A stretch of DNA of 64,000 nt from Galeopsis tetrahit (lineage: Eukaryota > Streptophyta > Magnoliopsida > Lamiales > Lamiaceae). The DNA lies in the NCBI GenBank assembly GCA_963675135.1, contig OY776125.1, positions 46,096,513-46,160,512 of the forward strand. The letters run 5' to 3'. Below the pieces are notes generated by a model. It did no database searches, was not told the DNA's origin, and saw only the letters and a list, made by a program, of their open reading frames with translations. This document shows, one piece after another, positions 33,101 to 43,166 of the stretch. Numbering within the stretch: position 1 is the first letter of the stretch; every line of letters starts with the position of its first letter. Both the position numbers and the translations under genes were made by a program.

Positions 33101-34312
33101 AGATCCACCACCATAAGTAACATTACCACCATTATAAGCTTTGTAATCAGATAGATAATCAATTTGACCTGACATATGTTTTGAGCAGCCACTGTCAAAA
33201 TACCATAAACCAGGAACACATGTTTTCAAAGACATATGCACAACATTACATATGGTATTTTTAGAAATCCATTCTGTTTTCTGTGAATGTTGCTTTGGGT
33301 GTGGTGTCATTTTAGACAATCCACAAGCATTTAGACTCTTCTGTCTTTTTAAACAATAATAAGTTTTATGTCCCTTTTTAAAACAGTAGTTACACACAAG
33401 TTCTTTCATATTGGCAAGTTTTTTCTTTGAAACAGTAGCCTCATTTTTATGCTCAGCTTTGACAAAAACAGTAGATCCATTACTTTGAGAATTAGGAACA
33501 GTTTTACCTTTAAAACCAATACCTGCTTTCCTTGTATTGTTGAGCAGCAGTGATTCATCCAATTTTGCTTGTCCTTCAGAGAATTTCTTGAAGCTTAAAG
33601 ATACTTCCTTCATCCTTTCTTCAAGTTTTTCAATCTCACAATCCTTCTTGGTTAGAACACTCTCAAGTTTTAAAACAGAATTTCTTAAATCATCATGTTC
33701 AAATGTTAAAGATTTGATAATACGATTTAATTTTTCAGTTTCAGAATATGAAATGAGTTTTTCTTCATTTGTCAAAGGATTTTCATAGGAATATTTTCTG
33801 AAATCAAGAACAGATACTTCTAGTCTATCTTTTAGATTAGAAATTTCTTTATCTTTCTTTGTTAAAAGACTTTCAAGTTTGAACACAGTGTTAGATAAGT
33901 CTTGAATATCAGCAGCTTTTCTGGATGTACCTGTCTCTGTAACAGAACTTGTGAAACAATTAAATTCTGGAATTTGATTACTCAGTGATTTCTCAAATGA
34001 TGGCTCATCTGTCTTCACATCATAGTAAAAATCATCCAGATCATCATCAAAGGTATCATCATAAATAATTCTAGCAGAAAAAGCTTGTTCAATGTCTTTT
34101 TCAGGATCATGCTCAACATCAGATTCATCACTTAAAGTAGCACTGAAATTTAATTTCTTTTTCAGAATAGTGTTAGCACATTCATTTGCATAATGACCAA
34201 ATCCAGAACATGCATCACATTTAACATTCTTCCTATAATCTTGGTCAGACTTAAACCTGTTTCCTCTTTCTAATTGTCTAGAAGGATTAAAGGTGTTTTT
34301 CCTAATAGGCAA
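30101..34312 (-). CDS. pol: Nested Copia gag C-terminus and pol polyprotein, open
   Basis: A 1,403-residue frame. Two CCHC zinc knuckles (CDACSGFGHYANEC near residue 32, CNYCFKKGHKTYYC near 310) flank a coiled-coil stretch and belong to Gag. Protease follows (YFDSGCSKHMSG, ~372), then integrase (HHCC, LLHMDLMGP, IRSDHGREF, QNGIAERKN), reverse transcriptase with intact YVDD (31031-31042, ~residue 1091) and RNase H (GYSDADWAG, STAESEYIA, DIFTKAL). All catalytic motifs I checked are present. An in-frame TAA at 34313-34315 separates it from the rest of gag, so the listed start is only the first residue after that stop. The enzymes could still be competent if expressed or supplied in trans. Confidence 0.93.
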   Translation of the reverse strand: MPIRKNTFNPSRQLERGNRFKSDQDYRKNVKCDACSGFGHYANECANTILKKKLNFSATLSDESDVEHDPEKDIEQAFSARIIYDDTFDDDLDDFYYDVKTDEPSFEKSLSNQIPEFNCFTSSVTETGTSRKAADIQDLSNTVFKLESLLTKKDKEISNLKDRLEVSVLDFRKYSYENPLTNEEKLISYSETEKLNRIIKSLTFEHDDLRNSVLKLESVLTKKDCEIEKLEERMKEVSLSFKKFSEGQAKLDESLLLNNTRKAGIGFKGKTVPNSQSNGSTVFVKAEHKNEATVSKKKLANMKELVCNYCFKKGHKTYYCLKRQKSLNACGLSKMTPHPKQHSQKTEWISKNTICNVVHMSLKTCVPGLWYFDSGCSKHMSGQIDYLSDYKAYNGGNVTYGGGSKGKIIGKGTLNVPGFPRLPNVLHVDGLLANLISISQLCDDYLHVKFDKNSCYVLDENSDCIMMGNRSADNCYLIESKVSFNNVKNDESTLWHHRLGHVNHRQIDRLIRLKAVTGLPMLKFSDNHICGPCQKGKQVRASHKLLGHCSTQHCFELLHMDLMGPMEIDSIGGKRYSFVIVDDYSRFTWIEFLKEKSETFSVFKTLYKKFKTVYNSKVCRIRSDHGREFDNSAFTEFCESKGILQEFSSPKTPQQNGIAERKNRTLQEMARVMLCSKNLAKRFWAEALNTACHISNRVLIRTDSNSTPYEILNSRKPNLKYFHVFGCICYILNDREQLHKFDSKSDKGVFLGYSRNSKAYRIYNLRTNTVQESVNVVFDDNLSITGNSIEEDVSDLADSPIMTDRTDQIKNDDQNEGTLTDTSAEITENPENLYNLHKTPSRRVQKNHPHELIIGDQSTGIQTRRRLGINPKDVVRSICMTSVCNKVNHECYHSAIEPKTVKEALNDEHWVEAMHEELNQFVRNDVWTLVPRPDHTNVIGTKWIFKNKTDEIGNIIRNKASLVAQGYTQVEGVDFDEIFALVARIESIRLLLAIACFINIKLYQMDVKAAFLNGILMEEAYVEQPKGFENPEFPDHVFKLKKALYGLKQAPRAWYERLTDFLIEFGFTRGEADRTLFIKHERNDIMVAQIYVDDIVFGSTCDDMLKLFVNEMTSTFEMSMVGDLNYFLGLQIKQQNDGIFISQSKYAKNLVKRFGLENAKHMKTPMGSTQKLSKDSVGQNVDPTLYRSMIGSLLYLSSTRPDIMFSVCLCARYQSDPKESHMHAVKRIIRYVAGTCDLGLWYSKDTNCSLIGYSDADWAGDADDRKSTSGGCFYMGNNLISWHSRKQNCVSKSTAESEYIAAGSCCTQLLWLQKMLCDYGLPCDTLTVFCDNTSAINISKNPVQHSFTKHISIRHHFIRDLVEKEVVKLEYVSTEKQLADIFTKALDDKRFSSLRKSLGLCNI

Positions 34313-35193
34313 TTATTGATTATTAGTAATTTGAACCTTAGGTTGAAAGTTGTCTTTAAATTTCTTATTCTTCATGAAAGTTTTAAACCGTCTAGTCATA
34401 AATGCCATGTAATCAGGATCATTATAATAATCCTCAAAGTTTTCTTCATCAGAATCAATTTCAGTAACATAAGGGGATTTTCCAGAACTGGATGTTGCAG
34501 ATAATGATGCATCACCTTTGAAAACAAGTACTTTCTTTTCATTATCAGCCTTTTCAGATATGTTCATTTCATATGTTTTCAAAATACCAATTAATTCATT
34601 TTGACTTAGCACATCTGTATCTTTAGCTTCCTCTATAGCACATATCTTAGGTTCAAAACGTTTAGGAACTGATCTAAGAATTTTATGTACTAACCTTGTA
34701 TTAGAGATTGGATCACCAAGAGAATGAGCTTCATTTGAAATCTCAGTCAGCTTTTCATTGTAAGATGAGATGGTCTCATCTTCTTTCATCCTCAAATTTT
34801 CGAATTTTGTTCCAAGCATACGAAGTCTGTCCTTCGTACACTGTCTGATCCTTCACAATGTTCTTGTAATCGATCCCATGCATCTTTGGATGTGACACAG
34901 CTTGAAATGATTTTGAACATTGATGCATCAGTTGAGGTAAAGATTGCATTCAATGCCTTTGAATTGTAACTAGCTGTTGTGATTTCTTCGGCTGTCCAGT
35001 CTAGCTCTCTCTTGATTTGGGCTTCATTGTCCTCATCTGCAGCAGTTCTTGGCTGAGTCCAGCCTGCAAGGACACTCCTCCATGCTCTTTCATCAATAGA
35101 TTTGATGTACATCCTCATTTTAGGTTTCCAGAAGGCATAATTTGTGCCATCCAGAATTGGAGGTTTTAGTGCGGGCGAAAGTGGATACTCCAT
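34313..35193 (-). pseudogene. gag: gag N-terminal region of the nested Copia, frameshifted
   Basis: Copia-type Gag (UBN2-like) starting MEYPLSPALKPP at 35193, with the conserved NYAFWKPKMRMYIKS and a domain ending QEHCEGSDSVRRT. A frameshift near 34830 moves the sequence into a second frame (MLGTKFENLRMKEDETISS), which ends at a TAA at 34313. The homologous gag at 59680-60186 is continuous across the first break, confirming that it is a lesion. Confidence 0.85.
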
Positions 35194-35244
35194 TGCAAAT
35201 AAACACACACTCTAAGCAGAATCTCTACTTAGTGTATCAAGTAG

Positions 35245-35260
35245 TTGGCTCTGATACCAA
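35245..35260 (-). other. tRNA-Met primer-binding site, nested Copia
   Basis: Minus strand TTGGTATCAGAGCCAA directly follows the 5' LTR and is complementary to the 3' end of initiator tRNA-Met. Confidence 0.9.
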
Positions 35261-35261
35261 C

Positions 35262-36060
35262 TGAAAGTGTGCGTGCGTGCGATATACAGAGATGTTGTCC
35301 TTAGTGTTGGCACACACGAGACAACAATGAGCAGCGGAAAATAAATTAACACTTTGCAAAGAGTATTTCAAAAATTGTGTAGATTAAATAATTAATCTAC
35401 ACGAATCACTTATATTATCTCTTAATATCAGTGAAACCAAATCAACAACCTTGTAAGGTTTTGAACAATAACAACTCTAATCGAGTTCGAAAAGTTACTA
35501 GAAAGAATACGAAACTATCTCCCTAATAGATCTAACGTATTTCCCTAATAAACGACTGTGATTAAATACACAAATATTCGGGCTTATAAATGTGCACTAA
35601 TCTACAAGAAAGAACAAGACGAATTTCTAATCTAGAAATGTCACGTATTCTATGCATAGGAATGTAACTTTTCTTTCTTTCTTGTTGTGTTTTGGAATGA
35701 AGGCAGTGTGGTCTATTTATAGGCTCCAAATCGAACTGCTTTGCAACTCCTCCAACTCCCTTGATCAATCTTGGCCATTGGATCAAAGGTAGTTTCTTGT
35801 AACTTCCCTTCACACTCCATAATTGTAGGAACTCCCATAGTTGTGCTTAGAAACTTCTCACTCCCATGCAACTGCTTGACTTGGGTGTTGCCCACGTCTT
35901 CTACCTGCATTTGGGACATCACTAAGCAACACAAGTTAAGTAGGAGTTAGTAAAGGAAGAAAGGGCAAATTCTGATGTTGTGCTAGGTGTTGGCACATTC
36001 AGTACAACATGTAACTGAAATGTTGGATAATAAGATACAACACCTATTCCAACATCAACA
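35262..36060 (-). repeat. 5' LTR of the nested Copia
   Basis: 799 bp; TATA box at 35714-35721 on the minus strand. It carries a 21-bp insertion near 35541-35561 that includes a second CCCTAATA motif, absent from the 3' LTR. Confidence 0.95.
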
Positions 36061-36065
36061 CATTG

Positions 36066-38083
36066 GTTCTACCTTTCTGACCCTCATTTCTCCTGTAAAC
36101 AATGTCTTTAACCTTTTCCTTAGGTATGGGTTTAGGGACATTGTTCACTTGAGTTGGTATAAAAATTCATTTTCCCTTATCCTTGATCAGTGGTTGATTA
36201 ACTTCCAGTTCATTTTGTTGTGCCACTGATCTTACAAAAGTCAACTTAGAATTGCTTGAGGAAGCAATACTAAGACCAGGTGAGGGTTCAAATGGATTAT
36301 AGCCTAATCCACCCTTTTGAGCAAATGGTCTTTGAAACCCTTGAATTTCCTCTATTGCCTTAGCAGATTTGTTCAAGGCAGACATCTTCATTTTTAAGCT
36401 CCCCTCACTTAATTTCAGAGTATCAAATTCACTTGAGAGATTGTTAAATTTGGCTTGAAGAGTTCTAAATTCAAAATCCTTTTTCTTTAGAGTCAGAGTT
36501 TGTTCATCAATCATCTTTTGTTGTTCAGAGACTCTGAGAGACATTTCTCCATGTTCTCTCACAATCTGCTGATACAACTCAGATGATTTAATGTCAACCT
36601 CAGATTCAGGAAGATTTGGCATTTTAATTTTAGACCTCAACTGTTCATTTTCTCTTAGTGCCATATTGCATACTTCTTGCATTCTGGAGAAATCTTCTAA
36701 CAACTTTTCAAAGTCAAGTTGGATTTCACTAGATTCATGTGTGTTAATTGAAATATTGGATGATGAACATACCTCTTCATTTTCAAATGCCATTTGGCAG
36801 TCATCATCACTGTCACTGTTGGAGAACAGTCCATCATCAGAAGAGTAGACACTTTCTTCACTTGTTGAATCTCCAGCTACCATGGCCTTCCTGTTGTTCA
36901 TCCTCTTGTCTCTTTTGTTTTGCCTTTCTTTTCTTTCTTTGGCACTTAGGTCAGGACAATCATACTGAAAGTGACCCTTTTTCTGACAGTTGTAACACAC
37001 ATCTTCATCATCATTTTTCTTGCTTGAGGACTCCTTCCTCCTTGATGATGATGGTTCACCTTTGCTGTATTTCTTTTTATCAGCATATCTGTCTTCTTTC
37101 TTCTCATCAGAGACTTTGTCCTCTGATTTGTTATCAGGAGAGCTGAATCTCCTTCTGGTTCTGTTATCTTGGTAGAACTTCTTGTATCTACCAAATCTGG
37201 AGTTCAGCTTCTCAAATCTTCTAGCCATGAGTGCCAGCTCCTCCTTCATTTCTGATTTTGAAACAGATTGAGAAGATCTTTGAGTATTTTTCTTCTCTGT
37301 TTCAGTGGCTTTGAAGGCAACACCTTTGCCTGAGGAAGATGGCTCATCATGCACTTTCTTTCTGTTGAGATCAAACTCATATGCTTTGAGTTCAGAAAAT
37401 ACTTGCTGCATAGGCATGTTGTCAAGATTGCTGGTATTTTGCATCATGACAGAATATATATCCCACTTTGATGTGAGACTTCTCAGAATCTTCAAAGCAA
37501 CTTCTCTTTTGGCATAGAACTTGCCCAAAGAATTCATCTCATTCATGATGTCAGTGAATCTGCCATCAAGATGATCAATAGTTTCATTTGGCTCCATAGT
37601 GATTTGCTCATACTTTTGGATAGCCACTTGAAGCTTGTTTTCCTTTATCTTTTGAGTACCTTCACACATAAGTGCTAGGGTATCCCAGATCTCCTTTGCT
37701 GTGGTGCAGTGATACACTCTTCCCATCACTGCATCTGGAATAGTCTGGTACAAGGTGTTCATGGCAATGTAGTTAAGATTGTGCCTTTTTCTCTCTTCTG
37801 CTGTTAGCTCATCCTCATTTTTTGGCAACAGCTCCCTTGGGTCTGCTTTTTGAGCATCAATGACCTTGGGATTGAGCTTGGTGAAGGTGAATGGTCCTCT
37901 AGTGATGACTTTGAGCATTTCATCATGCTGGCAGGCAAGATGTGCTCTCATCCTGATTTTCCAGAAATCATAATTCTCAATTGAGAACATTGGCAGTTTG
38001 TGATGAGAAATATGATTGACTTGGTTTGGACCCATGTTGTTGGTGGTGTTGGCAGCATCTCCTGGAACTGCATTGTTAGCCAT
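36066..38083 (-). pseudogene. gag: gag of the outer Copia
   Basis: I place the start at the ATG at 38083 (MANNAVPGDAANT). It encodes a Copia Gag of the UBN2 type (NYDFWKIRMRAHLACQ, EIWDTLALMCEGTQ, LDGRFTDIMNEMNSLG), a Lys/Ser-rich linker, one CCHC zinc knuckle (CYNCQKKGHFQYDC, ~36955-36996), an acidic segment and a C-terminal coiled coil (36350-36750). TGA at 36167-36169 stops it early; the same frame continues to the nested insertion at 36066 and on the far side from 25904. Gag forms the virus-like particle. A length of well over 640 residues is large for Copia. Confidence 0.9.
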
Positions 38084-38210
38084 TCTTATACAGATAGACA
38101 AAGGAAAGTACAAGTAGATTTTTCAGAAATTTGGATCAGTTCAGTGACCACAGAAATAATGTGAGTTTTTGAAATTCAATTTAAATGTTCAGCAGCAGTG
38201 GTCTTTGAAC

Positions 38211-38226
38211 CCCTGCTCTGATACCA
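38211..38226 (-). other. tRNA-Met primer-binding site, outer Copia
   Basis: Minus strand TGGTATCAGAGCAGGG two bases inside the 5' LTR. Confidence 0.9.
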
Positions 38227-38228
38227 CT

Positions 38229-39836
38229 TGTTGGTCCTTGGTGGAGTATAACACAAGTGTATGGGGGGGGGGGGGGAATGCACTTGTGTATGCAAATTCT
38301 TTTTCTTTTTGACAAACTGGTCTATCAGGCAAGTTGTCTCACAACTGGCCTGAGTGTGAACTTTGATAGATACTTGTCCTACTGATTACTATTAAGTGAT
38401 CAGTTGGCTAAATATCTAAAAGAGTTGCTAAGTGCGGAATGTGGTTGGCCTTTGATTAAAGAAATACTCCAAGTTAATTTCTGAAAAGATACAGATTATC
38501 AGGGACTTTGTCCAAAACAGATTTTCTCACTTACTAAGTTATGTTTCTTTAAAATATGTTTGAATGTAAGTGAAATAAAGAATGCAGTAAGTAAATGGCA
38601 CACAAATTTATAGTGGTTCAGAGACTCAAGCTCCTACATCCACTTTCCCTGATTGAACAGGATAATTCCTTCTCAATGGAATTAGCTTGTTTTATAGTGC
38701 CAAGGTGCACTGATCAACAACACTCTCTTAGTGTTTTGATCCCTAGGATAACTTGAGTCCTAGTGCTCAATCTCTCTGAGTTAAGACTGTGTTTCACACT
38801 AACAGTCCTTAACTCCTCACTTCTACAACAAACTCTCTCTTCACTAAATGAGATAAGGGTTTGAGGTTTGGTTCCAACTAGTAGAGATATCCTTTACAAT
38901 AAGAACAGTGTAAAGGCTTAGGATATCTCAATGCTAAGCTTTGGATGTTTACAAAGATTGGCTTAGCTAAAAGAAGTGATTCAGGAAACTTGGAATTCTA
39001 GAGAACAACTTGGTTTCCTTTGAAAGCTTGATGATAGTTTGATAGCTTGTAGTTGGATTGTTGAATTCCTTGATCACTTCTGTATTTATAGGCAAATTTT
39101 GAGCAGCTAACCGTTGGAGGGATAGCAATTCAAATTTGTCTATTTGCAGCACCATTGAAACGGCTATGAAGCTTGGCATCCTTTTATCCACAGTGTAAAA
39201 GGCCTCTTCAATGGTTGCTTGAATGAATGTGTTGACTTCTGAAAAATGCGGCTGAGATGACTTGTGTCAGTTTCTAAATATGCACATTTCCCAAGGTTGA
39301 TTTGTGGCAGAAGCTATACTCAACCAACGGTCAGATGGGACAAGCTCCCTGAATATTCCAGCTGCAATTGAGAATATTCCAACATTCATTCAATGCTTCA
39401 CTCTTTAATGCTTCAAGTCTTCAATGCTTGGTTCAGGCATGATTGGCAATAAATGCTTCATTGAATGTGTCTTTTGGACTTTGACATTCAATACTCTTGA
39501 TCATTTGTACTTCAACTGTCTTGATCATTTGCATTTATGAGCATTGCTTTACTGCTCTTGATCTCTTTAGCTAAGTTGTCCACTTGGTCAGTCTGTCTTG
39601 AAGATTCAGCAGCTTTGTCCTAAAGACTTATCAAGCTGCCTAACATTCCAGCTTTGGACAACTATCCTGAACACTAAAATCTCACAACATTCCTTGAGAT
39701 TTTTCTCTTAAGCAATCTATAATTTCAAGTGTACTGAGACACCTTGCATGAACTAGACTTGAGCTTATCTCAACTAATCTGAACATCATCAATCAGGGGT
39801 TTTGGTATCTAGATCAAAATCATTTTATTCCCAACA
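38229..39836 (-). repeat. 5' LTR of the outer Copia
   Basis: 1,608 bp, TG to CA. The TATA box lies at 39083-39090 (minus strand TATAAATA). Nearly identical to 10240-11844. Confidence 0.95.
39083..39090 (-). promoter_or_regulatory. TATA box in the 5' LTR of the outer Copia
   Basis: Minus strand CCTATAAATACAG, the likely core promoter of the genomic transcript. Confidence 0.6.
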
Positions 39837-39841
39837 GTTTG

Positions 39842-41660
39842 ACTCGGCTGCCCAGGTGAGTTGGCATGCTAGAAACTGTTCTGGAAGCAGGGTTTACTCG
39901 GTCAACCGATTGAGTTGAATCGGTTACCCGAGTGGATTCTGCTGCTACTTCCCACTTTCTCCTTTAATTGTCTTCATGAAATAATTAAGGCGTGTTTTGT
40001 TTCAAAAATTCTCATTTTTCTATAAAAATGGCAAAACACTACCTTTCTTCCAATTAAGTCAAAGTATCCACAATTGATCAATAAAACATGAATATACAAG
40101 CAATGTAAGCTCCAAATGTGCACTAAAATCATGCAATTTTCACCCGAATCATCTCTTAAACTTAAAATGTTGTTAATCCCCAAACAACGAAACAATTATA
40201 ACATGATGGTGGAATGATTACAATGAAATGTTCAATGTAAATTGCACATATAAAGTGATATGTGGTGAATTCTTCTTTCTCAAGATGCTTTCTCAAAGAT
40301 GATCACAAGCTCATTATTGAAAATCAAACTCATAGGCCAAAAACACCAAAGCACATAACAAATTGTGATATGGTAACAAACATCCAAATGTTCAAGTTAT
40401 CAACTCACAAGATGGGGTGTTTCTCTCAAACACTCAAACAAATTAGGGATGTGTATAAGAACTCATCAATCAAATCATGCATTGTAATCACCATAAGCTT
40501 GCTAAAACTCTACTTTCTCTCCACCACTAAAATGTTCAAAAATGAGATCAATAAGACTTTACCATGGACGTAATATTGGCTCTTTGTACAAGGTAGGATG
40601 AATTTGGATGAAGTGACTCGTCTAGTGGAGGATGAAGGTTGTTATTTAACATTTCATGTTTTTTCTCTTAAGGTTTGCAACCTTCATCCTCACTTTTCAT
40701 CAGTATTCTCTCAAATGTATTCATCCTCTCATCTTTTGAGTCAATTTTTTTCATTTAAGCTCTTGGGGCTCATTGTCCCTCTTCTTTTTTTCCATCTTTT
40801 TTCTCTTTTCTCAACGTTTGCCAAAAACTCTTTTCAAACTAAAGACATTCAAGCACATGTTTTACCACTTTCTCTTTTATCCTCCACTAGATATGGATAT
40901 CAAAGGCTCAAAAGACTAAATGGTTAAACATTGTAGGTTGCCAAGAAAATGAGAAATCAAGCTCAAATGGACTAACTACAGAAAATTACTTTGGTTATCG
41001 AAAAATATTGGCTAAGTGGCTTGTAATACGAAAGATGGCCTACATCATATCTCAAAGTCTAAAAAAATTATGATCTCAAGCAAGAACTTGGGCAAGTTCT
41101 ATAATTACTAGCAATGAATCGATTCACTCAACAATGAAATAAATCGGTTTAATGTTCGGTTCAAGGCTCAACTCTCACCAGTTAATTCAATGTAACTTAA
41201 ACATTCATCAATCATCTCCAATCAAGTACAAATTGTGAACTCAAAGCATCAAAAGCCAACAAAGATGAAAAACAACATAAGCATCATGATCCATCACAAA
41301 TCATGCACACATTCAAGGAATCAAATTCACCACAAATCCTCAACTATAGATTTCAAGGATCACCAAAGCTCAAATTACATATACATGAAAGTTCGCATTG
41401 GTGTCAATAGAACATGTAAAAATGAACACACACACCTCCCCCCCCTCCCAAACCTTTTCATTACAAAACAACTAAAAGTTTGGAAAAGTAGTTTTTCAAT
41501 GATATTGACACCAAAAGCTAACCATACAAATCTACACACATAGACCATTATCCCCAAAAATCACAACCTCATTACAATTAAGCATAACTAAGAAATTAAT
41601 GTCATGAACAAGAATATAAATGTCCCTACCCTCCCTCCCCCCCCCCCCCACAACTTAGAA
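39842..41660 (-). mobile_element. Right half of the antisense LTR element split by the outer Copia
   Basis: It resumes with GACTCGGCTGCCCAGG after the gtttg duplication, continuing the text broken at 10239 (GACTCGGCCGC). On the minus strand it contains AGTTTGG-type purine runs ending in long G tracts (near 41437-41455 and 41636-41655) like those of the element at 48560. The internal frames are short and unconvincing, so this is probably a non-autonomous, gene-less LTR element or a decayed one. Boundaries are approximate. Confidence 0.45.
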
Positions 41661-41709
41661 ATCGTTATGTAATTCCAAAGAATTGGGTGGACGTACCTCT
41701 TATGATTGC

Positions 41710-43012
41710 TGTTGGGATACGAATCCTGATACAAGTCCTAAATTGAAGTTGAAGTAGTTTTGATAAGCCAAAAAGAGGACTTGAATAATTTCTAAGTGTT
41801 GGCTGATCTAGTCTAGTTATGTAAGTCATCTTGAACAGATCAGTAGAGTTCACAAGTAAATTTCAAAAGATAAGTATAAAAGAAAAAGACAAGTACAATT
41901 TATAAGTACTTTGTATATGTGTTAGGATTTGTACTGAGTTATTAAATGATTTATAGAAGCTCATTAATGTTTTATATTCATTGTATAGATCTTAAGGTGA
42001 CTAAGCTGAAATTATAAAGCTTAAAGTAATGTAATAGTCTTGTTAGGATTAGTTGATAGGACTAGTACATTGTTAGGTCTTGTTAGAAGTCTACTACTGA
42101 AGAAGAAGACAAGACAAGACAAGTGCTAAAGAAAGCTGAAATAGTCTAAGTGTCGAAACCAGACAAGACAGGTTCGCGACAAACAGTTAAATAAAGAAGG
42201 AAGAAGTTAGTTAGAGAAACGCGTATTGAAGATAAGGATTGAAGAGTTAGTTATGGAATAACTAATTAACTGAAGAAACGCGTGGATAGATAAGAAGAAG
42301 AAGTTAGAAGTCAGTTACCAAGAAAAGTTGGTTACATAACAAAAAGTTCTTGAAGATGGAAGCTTATAAATACCCCATGGTATTCAACGATTCAAGACTA
42401 TTGACATACTACTGAAACTTGATATACTGAAGTATTCAAAAGAGATATTCAAAGCAAATTAACTCTCAGAGTATTAGTTCGGAAAGCTCAAGCCAGAAGA
42501 CAAGTGAAGAATTCAAGAAGGCTGCTGCTGGACTAATAGAAGTTTTACTTTTACGTTTTTGTTTCAAGTTGCTAGTTGCTTGTAAATAGCTAGTTAGATC
42601 GAAGATATATCTGGTGATATAATCGATAAGATCAAAGTCTTATTTCTTGGGACTCTAAGCCACAAGAACACTCGATTGGAAGAGTAATAAATTTCACGAC
42701 TGGAGTTGTGAGAGTGGATGTAGACAAGTTGTCGAACCACTATAAATCTTGTGTTTGATTTACTTTACTGTTTTATTTGTGTTTGATTGATTAATTGATT
42801 AATTGCATATAAGAACAAGACAAGTAGAGTGTTCATACAGAAGTTCGAATTTCGAATATAAGTTGAGTATAAATTGTTGGGCTCATTGTTAATCTGATAA
42901 ATTCCGCATTGTGTATTCTGATATATTGAACGATTTTTAAATGTCTATTCACCCCTCCCCTCTAGACTTTTACTAGCTTACTCAATATTATTAACTCAAC
43001 TTGGGACCAACA
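41710..43012 (+). repeat. 5' LTR of the third Copia
   Basis: Starts TGTTGGGATACG and ends GGGACCAACA, about 1.3 kb. TATAAATA at 42365-42372 is the likely core promoter. The start is inferred from the TGTTGG end type, because no second LTR is available. Confidence 0.75.
42365..42372 (+). promoter_or_regulatory. TATA box in the LTR of the third Copia
   Basis: AGCTTATAAATACCCC, a standard plant TATA context. Confidence 0.6.
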
Positions 43013-43014
43013 AG

Positions 43015-43028
43015 TGGTATCAGAGCAG
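43015..43028 (+). other. tRNA-Met primer-binding site, third Copia
   Basis: TGGTATCAGAGCAG two bases after the LTR end, the same spacing as in the outer Copia. Confidence 0.9.
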
Positions 43029-43166
43029 TAGTTTTCGAACTGCTGTTTCTTGATAACATTTAAAGACTTTGGGTGAAGTCTTGGTTCGTGTCTGTTCTGA
43101 TTCGTATCACATTACTTGATATATCTATATCTTGAAATTCTTGCTATAATCTTTTACTGTTAAATC

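Larger units (their letters stand above)
25905..36060 (-). mobile_element. Nested Ty1/Copia retrotransposon, 10.2 kb
   Basis: LTRs at 25905-26682 and 35262-36060 (minus strand TGTTGATGTTGG to CACTTTCA) enclose gag, a long pol frame and a separate downstream ORF. The target duplication cattg lies at 25900-25904 and 36061-36065, inside the outer element's gag, so this insertion is the younger. A tRNA-Met primer site precedes 35261 and a polypurine tract follows 26682. Pol is open throughout; gag carries a frameshift and a stop. Confidence 0.95.
10240..39836 (-). mobile_element. Outer Ty1/Copia retrotransposon, 29.6 kb including a nested insertion
   Basis: Two 1.6-kb direct repeats (10240-11844, 38229-39836) start TGTTGG and end CCAACA, and the whole is flanked by gtttg at 10235-10239 and 39837-39841. 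A tRNA-Met primer site adjoins the right LTR and a polypurine tract adjoins the left one, so the element reads on the minus strand. Its order is LTR, gag, pol (PR-INT-RT-RNase H, Copia order), a long third ORF, LTR. Without the nested Copia and the three extra copies of a 1.48-kb internal repeat it would be about 15 kb. Gag, pol and the third ORF are all interrupted. The long Gag, the cassette after pol and the LTR ends suggest the SIRE/Maximus branch, but that is an inference. Confidence 0.93.

Noticed and set aside
40262..41543. ORFs at 40262-40927 and 41235-41543 as host genes
   Set aside because: Simple-composition frames on the strand opposite to an old LTR element, without domains or gene-like context.
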